The notes under the pieces were generated by a model. That model saw only the letters and a program-made list of their open reading frames with translations, searched no databases and had not been told where the DNA came from. Shown piece by piece: positions 11,452 through 23,100 of a stretch of 64,000 bases of DNA; positions within the stretch are counted from its first letter, which is position 1; each line of letters starts with the position of its first letter. Origin of the DNA: Beverwykella pulmonaria (Eukaryota; Ascomycota; Dothideomycetes; Pleosporales; Melanommataceae); the NCBI GenBank assembly GCA_001599595.1, contig BCHH01000008.1, positions 254,828 to 318,827 on the forward strand, written 5' to 3'. Both the position numbers and the translations under genes were made by a program.

Positions 11452-12335
11452 ATGGCTCTACCCACGCCTCCTCGCGCCCTGTTCTTCGATGTGTTTGGGA
11501 CTTGCGTCGATTGGCGGACAACCGTGACTAATGCGTTACACGCGCAAGCCCATGCTGCTTTGAACTCAGCAACAGCTTCACTGGCGACTTCGGTACGGAT
11601 GCGAGCGTCAAACATGTCGCTCGAGGACTGGGGTACATTCGCGCAGCAGTGGCGCAATTCATACAAGGCCTTCACAAAAAGGTTAGCCGCGGATCCAACA
11701 ATACCGTGGAAGTCCATCGATGAGCACCATCTTGAGTCCTTGGGGGAAATTTTGAATGAGTGGAAGTTGGAGGGCTTGTGGATGGACGAGGAGGTGCGAG
11801 CTCTAAGTCTGATATGGCACAGGTTAGACCCGTGGCCAGACACTTCGGCGGGAATTCGGGCATTGAATACGCTGTTTGGTACGCTTCTGCACATCATCTG
11901 CTCGGGGTGGAAGATATGTGTACTCATAACATGCCAGACACCGTGACCCTCTCTAACGGCAACCTCTCCCTCCTCACCGACCTCGCCCACCATGGCTCCA
12001 TCCCCTTCACTCACCTCTTTTCTGCCGAGTTTTTCGGCTGCTACAAGCCGTCCCCAAAAGTCTACCTTGGCGCCGTGGAACGCCTAGGCCTAAAACCTCA
12101 AGAATGTGCAATGGTGGCCGCGCATCTCAACGACTTGAAGTCAGCGAAGAGTCACGGATTACATGCGATTTATGTGGAGAGGCCAGCGGAAGAGGATTGG
12201 AGTGCCGAGGAGGTGGAAGTGGCGAAGAGGGAAGGTTGGGTGGATCTTTGGGTTGAGAGGGGTGAGGGAGGGGTGAAGGAAGGTTTCGTGCGCGTAGCGG
12301 AGAGGTTGGGGATCCAGGTTGAGGATAATATGTAG
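11452..12335 (+). CDS. HAD-superfamily hydrolase, 2-haloacid dehalogenase type II-like
   Basis: Exons 11452-11878 and 11938-12335 with one 59 bp GT-AG intron give 274 residues. HAD motif I FFDVFGTCVDWR holds the nucleophile D13; motif II is TLSNGN, whose start is created at the splice junction; a conserved lysine sits in CYKPSPKVY; and motif III is the acidic end in MVAAHLNDLKSAKSHG. This arrangement matches (S)-2-haloacid dehalogenase type II, which hydrolyses the C-halogen bond through an ester on Asp. Many fungal members annotated this way have unknown natural substrates, so the reaction is uncertain. The ATG at 11452 (AGCATGGC) begins just ahead of motif I; an upstream open extension uses no ATG. 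Confidence 0.85.
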
Positions 12336-13262
12336 GGGCGAGAAGCTCAACTAATTGAGGATGAAGGGTTGGTGGTTGGTCGGTGGTTGTATGTCGTTCT
12401 AGTTAGTGTATTTGGGGGAGCGCGCTGCCTTTAGCATTGTTGAGTACTAGATAGAGTCCATCCAATGGTTGAATAACACGGTCATGCTTTCCCTCTTTCT
12501 TGTATTGTTTCTAGTTGTGGTTTATTCGCGTTCTATGGGAGGCCGCTATGGTTCCGTTGGTATGCTAGCTCAACGAGTCATGTGTCTGTCCTGCACCACG
12601 ACCCCCCTACCATATATTCACACGCAACTCCCTCAATATCACCAAGATGTCTACGTACTTCACTTAAGCAGCCTTATTGTGTGTTAATTACCTCCTTCCA
12701 GTTTGTATCTTTTCTTCTGTTTATGTTCTCTTCATTCGAATACTCAGATGGCTTCCATACATTTTCATGTTTAAACAATCAAAGTAAACCAACAAATAAA
12801 ATTCTCCATCTTCACACATGACATCAATACCCATAAATATTACATCATCCGAAAGCGTAGACCTAGGGGAGTCCAAAAAAGGTAAAATAGGAAAATTTGG
12901 AGGTGGTTGGGTTTTCGTCGATTTTTTGGGGTCGTGGTGGCGATGGGCGCGACGGGCGACAACAGGTAACAGCACGATAAAAAGGCACGTAAAAAAGAAA
13001 CACAGGCCACGAATAGACGCAAGGAGACAGTGACCTATATACCGGGAGTGAACTAAGTGTATTCTGTGCGTTTTTGGTTCATTGTTTAAGCTACACCTAT
13101 ACGCAGGAAGATCTAACAGAACAACAGAGTCGTAATGACATGGACAGCACGGCAAAATTATTAAATTTTCCGGTAAGTATACAACCTTTATGTAGAGTCT
13201 TAACTGAAAAGGAAGAGCGCCGTAACTATGCCTAATGCATGAACTCGACTCTCGACTCTTAC
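12336..13262. other. Intergenic, convergent 3' regions
   Basis: Lies between the 3' ends of the HAD hydrolase and the RED-like gene. A minus-strand open frame up to 13266 with one hydrophobic stretch runs through it, but it overlaps the RED 3' end, lacks an ATG at its first codon and shows no domain, so I did not call it. Confidence 0.4.
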
Positions 13263-15020
13263 TCAACCGAGAGTCTTCACCTTTTTCACTTTCTGCCGCT
13301 CCATCGCCTGCAGCACATCCGCCGCAGAATTCTTATCACCCTTTCTCTTCTTCGGCGCCCTTTTCCTCTTCTGCCCACCACCCTTCTTTGTCCCCTCCTC
13401 CTCATCATCGTCATCCGCCCCAAGCCCCCTCCATTCCGAAAATTTAACCTTCTCCCCTTCACGCTCCATCTCCGCCGCATCATCGAACCGGCTGCCACCA
13501 AAGTCCATGTCCATATCCTCCATGTCGCGATCGTTGTTTGCGAGTTCGGCGGCACGCTTTTTGAGCCGCGCTTCTTCGGTGGTTTGCAGCAGCGTGGAGT
13601 CGGCGTCCAGGGTGCGGACTTTCTTTAGAGCAGCGAGGACGGTGGCGTCAGCGGCGGAGGTGGAAGATGATAGGGCGGTGGGAGGTGGGTCTTGGAAGTA
13701 ATTTCGTTTTGGCAGCGAAGGCATGGATTTTGTTGGTAACGTGGGTTCCTCCTCAATGTCTCCCCTGGGCTCTGATGCTTTGCGCTTCGTGATGGAGTCT
13801 GCTACATCTCCTGCTTGATCGGATTCAGGTTTCGCGACCTGGGCCGGCTCATCCTCTTCTGAATCATTGGACTCGACCGACGTAAGTTTCGTGGGCTCCG
13901 TTTCGCCTTCATCATCAGATGAACTATTGTCGTCTTCGCTGTCCTCAAGATCTGCGAGCGGATCGTACGCTGAGCCGACCCCCTCAAAAATATCCTCGTC
14001 TTCCGACTCTTCTTGCGGCTTAGGTTCTGGGAGATTGTGCATGTTGATGGGCTTCTTCTCGTTGTCGATGTCATTTCGAATCTCCGGCGCCGGCTCTTCA
14101 ACCTTCTGCTTCCGCACCTTGCGCTTCTCCTTGCCATCGGCATCGGTGATGATGAGAACCTCTCTTCCTTTAGAGTCGATCTCTATCCTCGATGTCTCGC
14201 CACGCGGCGTGACCTTCCGAAAGCCTTCTCCAAGTGTCGGATATTTCTTCTCGTGCTCGGCGGCTGCGGCCTCGGCGGCAGCCTTCCTTTCGGCTTTGAG
14301 TTGTGCCAATATCGCATCTCGACTCCTCTTTATTCCTGCAGAAAGAGGGGGTGGCGGCGCCATTTCGCCCTTCTTCTCTATTTTCTCCCTCACGATAGGT
14401 CCGACCTCCTTCTCCACAAGCTCATCAAGCACGTCCTCGACCTCCGAATCTGGCTCTGGCTCCTCTTCTTTTGTCCCGCCAAGAACATCCTCGCCCTTCC
14501 GCACACGTTCCAGCAGCTTCCGATCCAAGCCCTTGACCAGATGCGTAGAACTTATATCGCCGCCCGTAATGTCCAGCACCAGCTTCTCGAACGTCTCGCG
14601 GTCAATCTGTCCCGCCTTCATGACCTCTTCGAGGTTCTTGATGCGCTGTGCCGTTTCATTCTCCTCATCATCTACACGAGTCTTCGTACGGTCGATGTAT
14701 CCGGCGGCGAGCTTGGTGCCTTTCGGCGCGACGGACCTGAACTTCTTCTTGGAGGGGTCGGCTTTGGCGTTGCGCTCGGCGAGCTGGCGGGCGAAATCAG
14801 AAGTGACGCTACTTCGTCCAACTTGGCGCCTGTTTTGCTGTTACTATTGGAAGCAAAAGTGCATCGAGCGACTGACTTACGGTGTCATCGGGATGCTAGA
14901 GTGCTTGCGCGAGCCCAGCAAGGGCGTCGCTGATGGTCTAGCAGCCGCAGGAGCACCGGATTTGCCATCTGTAGGGTTCGGAGTGTTGATAAGCAGGCGG
15001 CGGAACTGCTGGTTGTCCAT
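13263..15020 (-). CDS. RED/IK-type spliceosomal protein
   Basis: Homologue of human RED (IK), a spliceosome B-complex component that pairs with SMU1 in pre-mRNA splicing in the nucleus. Exons 15020-14881 and 14829-13263 with a 51 bp GT-AG intron give 568 residues. The N-terminus (MDNQQFRRLL) leads into the RED_N region with DFARQLAERNAKADPSKKKF, KGTKLAAGYIDR and the family signature GGDISSTHLVKGLDRKLLERV at about residues 45-170. The rest is low-complexity: acidic Asp/Glu-Ser blocks, then a very basic Lys/Arg tail (KRKRAPKKRKGDK) that looks like a nuclear localisation signal. The gene diverges from the GH43 gene. Confidence 0.88.
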
Positions 15021-15512
15021 AATGGGCTGCCGTGAGGTGCTGTGAATCGATGGTATTTGGCGTTGGCGGATCTTGGATGTTAAAAGTGCCTGCCAAGAAG
15101 GGCATAAGGGTTGGTCGCAATGGCTCGAGCGCGGGCGGCGAAGGCTAGCGAATGCGGGGAGGCGCGGAGGAGAGAAGAGGGGAAGAGCAGCAACGCCAAT
15201 TCCTCACCCCGTTTTCATATCCTCTCACAAACAGACATTCCAGTCTTTCTTTCAGCAGCTTATACATCAAACAGAAAAGGACAGACGTTAGATGATGGCC
15301 CTTTCAACTTCCGCCTCAGTTGCATATGCCGTCGCTCATCACGACTCTCCCCCGTCATCATGCTCCACAACTAGCTCCCCGGTTCTGTGCCTGCGCCGGG
15401 ACTAAATGCAATGTTCCGTCGAGTGATCCCACTGCGACAGTGCAAGGTATAAGTAGTACCAATATATCCACTTCTGAAGAGATTTCAACTTTCTTCCTGT
15501 GCTTCTGCCGCC
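15021..15512. promoter_or_regulatory. Divergent promoter region, RED-like / GH43
   Basis: 492 bp between two divergent starts. No specific element could be assigned with confidence. Confidence 0.45.
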
Positions 15513-16733
15513 ATGTTTGTGCATGCCCTACGCCTCTTAGTGAAATCCTGCATCATCGTGGGATTGTGTCAGAACGTCGCAGGCAATGGGGTCTCAACCT
15601 TCACCAATCCGATTCTGAATGCTACTGGGGCGGATCCGTAAGATTCGAACGTGTTCCCGTCGAATCGAAGTTGCTAATCTGCTCGAAGATGGGTTATTCG
15701 ACAGGACGGCTACTACTACATGACCTACACGACCAACGACGACATCGTTCTGTTGCGGAGCAAGATCCTTACGTATGTCCAAGATGGCGTTTGTTACCAG
15801 AGTGAAGACCCCTCCCTGACTTTGCCCAGTAATTGGAACGCGGCCGATAGGAAAACCATCTTCACACCACCTCCCGGCCTCAACTACTCGACCGACCTTT
15901 GGGCCCCGGAACTTCACTTCCTCCAACAGAAATGGTACGTAATCTTCACTGCAGACCCACGGAATGACTCCCCGCCCCCGGAAGTCGACATGTGGTGCGA
16001 CTACAACTGCCCGGCCGTCCACCACCGCATGTTCGTGCTGGAAGGTTCTGGATCAGACCCCTGGACCGCTGAGTTTGCATACCAATCTCAGCTGGATACA
16101 TACGACCAATTTGCTATAGATGGGACGTACTTCCAGCATGCTTCAGGCCTGTACCATGTCTACAGTTGCTGGTATCGCGCGTACGACGCCTGGCCGGCCA
16201 ACCTCTGCATAACAAAGATGTCGAACCCGTGGACTATTTCCTCCAGCTTTGCAGAGAGGCAGATCATTTCCAGGCCCTCCAACCCTTGGGAGAAGACGCC
16301 CTACGACCGCCCCTTTAACGACCGCCTCTCCTCCAACGAAGGCCCACAGCAACTCACCAACCCCGCCACCGGCCAAACCTTTATAATCTACTCCGCTGCC
16401 CGCTCCGACAACCGCAACTACTGTCTTGGACAACTCGAACTCATCGGCTCCGACCCCATGAACCCGTCCGACTGGAAGAAACACGATGCCGGGTGCGTCT
16501 TCTATCAGAATCCAAGTGAGCAGGCATATGGAGTGGGCCACGCGAGTTTCACAAAGAGTCCGGATGGAAAGGAGGACTGGATCGTCTACCATGGCATGCG
16601 GGACCCGAGTAATGGGTGGGCGGCAAGGACGATTCGAACGCAGAGATTTGGGTGGAATGAGGATGGGAGTCCGAAGTTTCCGAGGCCGGGGTATGGGCCC
16701 TATGAGGTGCCGAGTGGGCAGGCGGTGAGCTGA
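15513..16733 (+). CDS. Secreted glycoside hydrolase family 43 (arabinofuranosidase/xylosidase-like)
   Basis: Exons 15513-15637 and 15689-16733 with a 51 bp GT-AG intron give 389 residues. An N-terminal signal peptide is visible (basic start, then SCIIVGLCQNVAG, cleavage probably near residue 24), so the enzyme is exported. The five-bladed beta-propeller family shows its three catalytic acids: D41 in GADPW (general base), D186 in AIDGTYF (pKa modulator) and E259 in SNEGPQQ (acid). The first blade, DPWVIRQDGYYYMTYTT, is rebuilt exactly across the intron, which supports the model. The EGP context and overall layout resemble exo-acting alpha-L-arabinofuranosidases of GH43, which trim plant arabinan side chains; the exact substrate is inference. 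No carbohydrate-binding module is attached. Confidence 0.9.
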
Positions 16734-17001
16734 TGGTATTGGGGGGCTCTCGAGAAGGTTAGGAATGGATGGTGTAGGAGATGTAGTCGTTTATGAACTG
16801 TCGCTGCGTTGAGGAAGCGATTAGGAAGGCATATGAGCCAACACGAACTTCACGAGGAGGAGTACCGTCCCCATAGAGGCAAAGAGTCTATCTATTATAT
16901 AGGTAGAAACTACACTACAGCTTCTGCTGCCCCGGAATGTAGGCCGACTCCTTCTGCTACTTGTTCGTCTTCGAAACCCTCCATATGATCTCGTCTCTCC
17001 T

Positions 17002-18031
17002 CTACACTAGCTCCGAGGTGACATTCGAGAACTCGCCCTTCTCCAGCTTGGTCTTCCAGAATATCGGATTCGTATCATTGAAACCATGTTTGACCCATCC
17101 ATCCTCCTTGACGTGGTACAAGTTGATGAAACCACCAGAGTACGCGTCTCTGTGGGTGGCGGCGAGAATGCTTCGTCGACCGAGCTCCAGCGCGTCTTCA
17201 TCCGAGAGATCATATTTGTACTCGGCATCCAGCACACCGTAGGCAAACGTCTGACCAGAGCCGACGCAGAAGAGGTTGCCGGCGAGGCGCGTTCCGTCAC
17301 TGTCGATGTAGTAGAGGGCAGGGCCTTCTTGGGGCGTTACGCCGGCGCACATGGTTCCCTATGGAATGTGAGATTAGAAAAGGGCTGGAAAGGAGGGGTG
17401 TAGCTCACCATGCTCAAGCCCTGTCCCTTGTATGAGTAGACGAGGTTTGCGAGGATCTTGGAGGCTGCAGCGACCGAAATGCGACGCTTGTGTCGGAGCT
17501 CGTGGAGGCGGCATTGCATGCCCAAGTATGCGAGCCAGTATTGGCAGTCCTATCTTCCAATCAGCAATCCATTCTCTTGCTTCCTGAAGTCAAGCCGGGC
17601 TTACAGCAGCTCCGCCAGCCATGGTGCCCAGTAGACAGTTGTTAATCTCGATGACCTTCTTCACTGTTTGACTTGCTATCCAGTTCCCTGCTGTTGCCCT
17701 GGAGTCTGTTGCCACGATAATGCCGCCCTTGAATCTGAATGCCAGCGTTGTCGTTCCATGAGCGATCTTGATGGGGCAGTTCGGGTTCGAATAGTCGTCT
17801 GTCATTGCGCGGAGCCATGAGGAGGACTGGAGGGATTGGAGGTTAGCACGCAGAGCCAGAGAATGTTTGAATACCATGGCTTTCATAGGATATGCATACC
17901 TGAGCTACTGGCGGCAGGGCGAACTTAAGGGAGAGCTCTGGGGTTGCATGCATGAGCTCTTGCTGCTCTTCCTGCGACTGGCCCTCTTCAGTGAAGGCCG
18001 GGCGGGTGTACTGGGCTACTAATGAATCCAT
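17002..18031 (-). CDS. PRE2: 20S proteasome subunit beta-5 (chymotrypsin-like)
   Basis: Catalytic beta-5 subunit of the 20S proteasome core. Exons are 18031-17900, 17826-17605, 17549-17409 and 17358-17002, giving 283 residues; all three introns (73, 55 and 50 bp) have GT-AG ends and in-phase junctions. A 68-residue propeptide precedes the autocleavage site HG|TTTLAF, so T69 becomes the N-terminal nucleophile. Mature landmarks follow: [47 protein letters not shown] and [10 protein letters not shown]. The first intron removes a stretch that also has an in-frame Met; keeping the spliced form gives the conserved [13 protein letters not shown] run. Convergent with GH43 across 268 bp. Confidence 0.96.
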
Positions 18032-18566
18032 GATTGCGTGTGTGGGCAATGGGACTAGGAGGCGGGAGAGAGTAGATGTCGAGATGGGGCGGGCGTAGGG
18101 TGCGTGCTTGGATGTTGGGTTTGATGTCGGAGTTGTGGTGAAGCTCAGCGGAGGTCTTGGCAGTTAGGCTGGCGCGTCGAAGCTGTCGTCGCAAGCTCGG
18201 CTGCCTTCACTCCTCCCCTCCTTCATCATTCCAGAGCATATGGGATGTAGATAACTTAGTCGACACCACATACAGGACTATGTCTTTCATTTTCTACCTA
18301 AATTTTTCATCTTCGAGTGAAGAGTTCACACAGGATGGTTCTAGCAAAAGGGAAGGCGAAAACGAGACTGCCGTTCAGAGTGACCAAATCGAGATTTCGC
18401 TCGAATGAGCATGGAGATTATTATTCTTACTACAAAGGGATATAAAGCTGGGAATAAAAAGGTTACCGTCTCGCACACGCCTTTCATATCTCGTCTCAAG
18501 GAATCGCTTTCCTCTGATTCCTACTTTCGTCTCTCCGTTTCCTCAATCCATCGCATTACCTGAACC
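18032..18566. other. Intergenic: PRE2 promoter and 3' flank of His-rich orphan
   Basis: 535 bp without a supported gene. The proteasome-associated control element GGTGGCAAA known from yeasts was not seen. Confidence 0.4.
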
Positions 18567-19232
18567 TCACATCCAACTCCCCGCCCCTCCAAAGGGCGGA
18601 AACCTCAGCCCTCCTCCCATTCTACTCCCCTCTCTCCTCACCCGCCCACTCATCCCACTGGCCACACTACTCACGGCATCCCAACTCCACGGCACATCCC
18701 GTCCCAGCACCTCATATCCCGCCACTCTCCTCAGCCTCCCCCTCTCCCTCTGTGGCCTCACCTCCCTCAGTGCAATCCTCGTCGTCTCTCTCATTTCCCT
18801 GGTATTAAGCACGGGTTCCACAACCTGCGTTCTGTATATCGGCTCCCTAGTCTGAGAAGGACAACGGGTCGGGGGTGGCGGATTCGGGGGCGGAATGCGT
18901 TTCTTGCCTGGGCCGTGGAGGCGGATGGGGTGGTGATGGTGATGATGGTAGTGCGGATGCATATGCAAAGGATGTATATGTGGATGATGATGGTGTAAAT
19001 GTGGCCTATATCTTTCCTTCACCTCTAGCGTCGGTACTGAAATCGTCGTCGGCGACAATACTCTGATCCTCGCACTTCTTCCATGCTCAGAACCCACGAC
19101 CGTGGACCGCGAGACACGGACTAGTTCTTCAACGGAAGAACCATGTTCTGAATGATGATGAGTATCGTGGTCGTGATGATGGTGGTGGTGTTTGTGTTTT
19201 GGCTTGGTAGGGCTGAGCGTTATCCAGCACAT
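18567..19232 (-). CDS. Histidine-rich protein of unknown function
   Basis: A 221-residue single-exon frame from the ATG at 19232. I do not recognise the family. The N-terminus MCWITLSPTKPKHK is followed by His tracts (HHHHHHDHDTHHH near residue 20, and several HHHH runs around residues 85-115), then Pro-rich and Arg-rich segments (PPPNPPPPT, RPQRERGRLRR). No signal peptide or membrane segment is visible. The frame extends upstream to 19412 only with a TTG codon. His clusters could bind metals, but that is speculation. A small cysteine is present only at position 2, so it is not a classical zinc finger. Real coding status is likely but not proven. Confidence 0.5.
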   Translation of the reverse strand: MCWITLSPTKPKHKHHHHHHDHDTHHHSEHGSSVEELVRVSRSTVVGSEHGRSARIRVLSPTTISVPTLEVKERYRPHLHHHHPHIHPLHMHPHYHHHHHHPIRLHGPGKKRIPPPNPPPPTRCPSQTREPIYRTQVVEPVLNTREMRETTRIALREVRPQRERGRLRRVAGYEVLGRDVPWSWDAVSSVASGMSGRVRREGSRMGGGLRFPPFGGAGSWM

Positions 19233-20168
19233 GATGGCGGCGGGAAAAGTCGAGACGTCGGGGAAGAGCCTGGATGAGAAGTGGTGGTGCGAGGCGATGG
19301 TATCGAGATTGGGAGATGGGGATGTAAGCTGGTTGCGGCTGCGATATACGGTCGCGACGGGACATTTACTCGAGGAGGAGATATCCTGGCGCGCCTGGAG
19401 TCTGTTCGTCAAGAGGATACGAAGAGAAGGGCATATGTAGAGGTTCCGCCCATTTCTCGAGTCATAAACAGCGCAAAGCCATGTTTATACACCACCATCC
19501 TCCCCTATCACTTGAAGCAGTCACATCCATCCTCTACGTTCACACGCGCTCCCACATCTTATACGAAATGAAACAAGGTGGCTCCTGAAGAGGGTTAGTA
19601 TGGTATTGTGTAAACACCTGTTCCTATTTCGCGGCCAAATGACTGATTGGGGGGTCTCAAGATATATGCGCGTGGGTACTCGCCTTGTCTTAGATGACCC
19701 CAGATTGAGTATCGGGTGGAAGGTGCCACATGACTGGGTTCTCAACACCAAAACTCCACGCCAAGTCTGAATCACGTATGCACAACAGAGAATGCGATGT
19801 GATGCTTATGCTCGAATACTCTCAATAAACTAAACCTCCACTAGTAACACACCCATAGAACCCACACAGACGGTCCTAGTCCCCGTCCATTAACAACGCC
19901 ATGCCGGCCCAGCCTTGCCCCATAAAGCAAAAATACAACGTGACCCATTGATGAAAAATTCAACGAAAAAAGCTGGTACAAAAACACAAAGCAAACCTGA
20001 ATACCGAGATCCATGGATGTTGCATGGGTATAAGAACGCACACTAGCCTGGAAAATGAGTTCCCAACACCCAAAACGCCGGCTTCATGAATAAGACGAAC
20101 CCATGAACAGTTCGTGCCCAAACTCCAGATATTGCAACGTTCCCAGCAAACCAAATGAAGAAAAGGAA
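19233..20168. other. Intergenic, upstream of His-rich orphan and downstream of JHD1
   Basis: No gene recognised. The JHD1 stop codon region reads AGGAGTAAGTAA, which also looks like a splice donor, so a further short JHD1 exon could lie here; no convincing continuation was seen. Confidence 0.35.
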
Positions 20169-23100
20169 TTACTTACTCCTTCTCCTCAACCCGTGCTCTT
20201 CCATTTGTAACTGTATCGCGAGTGCCAGACTTGCCATTTCCTCCGGTTGCTCGACTTCGGTCGACAGGTTCCGTGCGATGGGCTCTAGCTTGATCGAGTC
20301 TTTGCTGTCCCGTCGTCTACCACTTGGGGTAGATTTCGGGGTGTGGGTGACCTTATTCGAGGGTCGTGGGGTTTGACTTGTCTTTCCGCTGTGAGAGCCC
20401 ACACTAGCGGAGTTATAGAGGCTTGGGACACCTGGTCGTAGAGCGTTGCGGCTGCCTACGGACGAGACGCTCTGTGCTAGAGGCGATAATGGTGAGGATG
20501 GTGCCAGGCTGACACCATTGGGATGGTGCTGAGCTATGTGTGGTGGAGGACCCGGAGTACATGGTTCGACAGGTGGAGCATTGTGCTCTTGTCGTCCTGT
20601 TTCGACCACGTCTTCCATAGGATCATCTGCAAGATTCTCAATAGAAGACATGACTGTGTCCCGATGGGGTGGGTATGCGGATGTAGCGATAAAGTTGTTG
20701 CCCACTTTGCCGTTGTAGGACTGGAGAGCGGGGTCGATCGGAATAGGCTGCTCGGGAGAGGTCTCTTCTTGAGGTGAGTATATTACAGTGTCTGGGAGGT
20801 CCATTGATCCCCCGACACGCGAAGGAGTCTGCAAAGAGTCTCGCGGAAATACGTCACCGTTCACAATTCCACGATCGGCAGTGGACTCCTTCATCTTTCG
20901 ATTGAGCGACCCAGAATCCCCTTCACTAACCCGCCGCTTTTTCGACGCAGAGCCTCGAGGAATAGGTGTTTCAGATGCTTTCACGGGGTCCACATTGCCA
21001 TGTTCATCGTGTATGCATCGACGCTGCATTGTTGTTAGTCTGCCTGTAGTTTATACACTAACTAGGGGACTTACTTTGCTCTTGCGGCAGTCGGCACATG
21101 CTTTGACACGACCTGATTTGAGAGCAAATGGATCCGTACTGAGATCCGCGGAGATGGGACCTGCGTTGAGGCTGGGAGCATCAAATAGGTGAGGCGTATT
21201 AAAAAGCGGACCGAATGCGAGATCAGCTTCGCTTCCGCGGCGTTTGACGGATATTGGCAAGGAGCCAGAGAGGTCGATGGTTGAAACCGCACCGTTTGTG
21301 GATCCATTGGCAGACTTGGTTTCTACAATCTCGTCCTTGTGCTTGCAACGTATCCTGCGCTTCCTGCAGGCATCGCAGGCTATGCGTTTTGGCCCGAGCT
21401 GAGATGTCTTGGGAGTACTCATGTGTGCGCTCATGTGTCTTGTAAGATCTGTGGAGGGACGTAGAAATCCTGTCATTGCCGGAGCAGGGGCGTTTGGATC
21501 CCGACTTTCGACTTCCTTCGGTGGCGAGGGTTCGGCAGTGTCAGTACCTCTAACCCGGGTAGATTGTTTTTCGCCCACCGTGCTAGGCTTTCTGTCGCCA
21601 TTTACCTCTGTTGCTTCAGGGAGGGTCGCGTCTGGGTAGGCCCACAGGGGAATCGACTCATTTCCTTTCTTCCACGCGATCCACAATGCGAAGCGTCGAG
21701 CCAATGATACGGGCTCGCCGTGGCCTTTTGGAATGGACTTGGTAACTGCATTCCGCACGGTCTGGGTAACGCCTTCTACTTTACCCAAAGATATCATCAC
21801 CGTCCTCCAGATGTAATTTGCCAGATCCGCCAGCCCATCTAGCTCCGCCTTTGAGTAGTAGCGTGCATTGTAGTTCTCAGGCCCAGGATGGGAGTTGTGG
21901 CCGAACTTGTCAGTCTCGCAATATATCGGTATACTTCGATGAAATTGGCCCGCCTGTAACAGAAGCTGCTCGACGGATGCGGGAAGTCGATCATCCTCAA
22001 GGTACTTGATGAGAACAAGCCACATAATCTTCTGGAAATAAGGATATCGGAATTTTGGTGCCACCTTGGTGTTCTTCTCGATTTCCAATACTTTGATTTG
22101 CATGCCGTAATGTATCCGAGTGAGGAAATTCCCGCCAATGACTAGGCTGTCCTCGGGAGTCCAGACGGCGTGGATCCAACCAGATGGGATCAACATTGTG
22201 TCGCCTGCAAAAAGGTCGACTCGGTAACAGTCCTTGACCTGATGTCCAAGGAATTCGTGGCCCATCCTGGGAGAAAGACACCAATCTTCATATTTTTTCA
22301 GGTTTTGTTTGGTTGGCGAGATAAAGAAAAACGTCTTCCTGCCCTTGACGATGTGATAGAACACCGATGATCCACCAAAGTCGATATGGAAATCCGTATA
22401 GCAGTCTGCAACGGACATGAGACAGTAAAATTGAACAGGCGGAGCGTTATGCTTGTCGTCTTCCGGCCAAATCGAGTCTTGAAGATCCATATCTCGAACA
22501 GCTTTTGGGCGTTGTATCAATCTACCCAGTCTGCTCCGTGAAACCTCAAGACTGATGACGTTCCGCACTGGTTTTTCTCCTTCTTGTTCATAGTAGTCTG
22601 CCCATTTGGCCATGGTCCATCGCTTGTCTTCACCCTCCTGTGCCTTTACGTCGATGACAGGAACCCGCTCCAAAGGCCCGTATAGTTCTGATACGCGACG
22701 AACGGTAAGGCCTTCTGGAATGACCATGTCCATCTTATCTTGACCATCATCATGTACCATCTCGTATCCATAATGATCCAGAGTAGGATTCGTGGGGTCA
22801 GTAGGCTGTGTACCTGAGAAGCTGGAAGCACTACAGTCTTTTGCTGGGAATTTTGGCCGAGGGTTTAGAGCTGCAGGAATGACCACTGGCTCCTTAAAAC
22901 CATTAGATTTCTCAAGAAATTCTGCAGTGATCAGCTCTGGCGGGAGGCGCGCAAATGACTCGGTGGTGAAATCTAGGTCACCATTCTTGAAGGCCGCAAT
23001 GTAGTGATGCTCAGGGTTGTCGTCGGAAGTTTTTAAGATGCCTTCGTTAAGGCCAGCATAATCTACTGCTGTGTGAGCCCTCCCAGATTTGCGCACTTCT

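Noticed and set aside
12721..13266. Minus-strand 181-codon open frame with one hydrophobic stretch
   Set aside because: It overlaps the 3' end of the RED-like gene, its first codon is not a convincing start and no domain is recognisable; it is more likely 3' UTR.
13867..15045. Plus-strand 392-codon Ser-rich open frame
   Set aside because: It is the antisense shadow of the Asp/Glu/Arg-rich RED-like gene, which has conserved motifs and a supported intron.
21060..21380. A standard Zn2Cys6 transcription factor gene fused to or overlapping JHD1
   Set aside because: The spacing between the two half-motifs is far too long for the classical cluster, the frame is continuous with the JmjC exon, and no fungal transcription factor middle domain follows.
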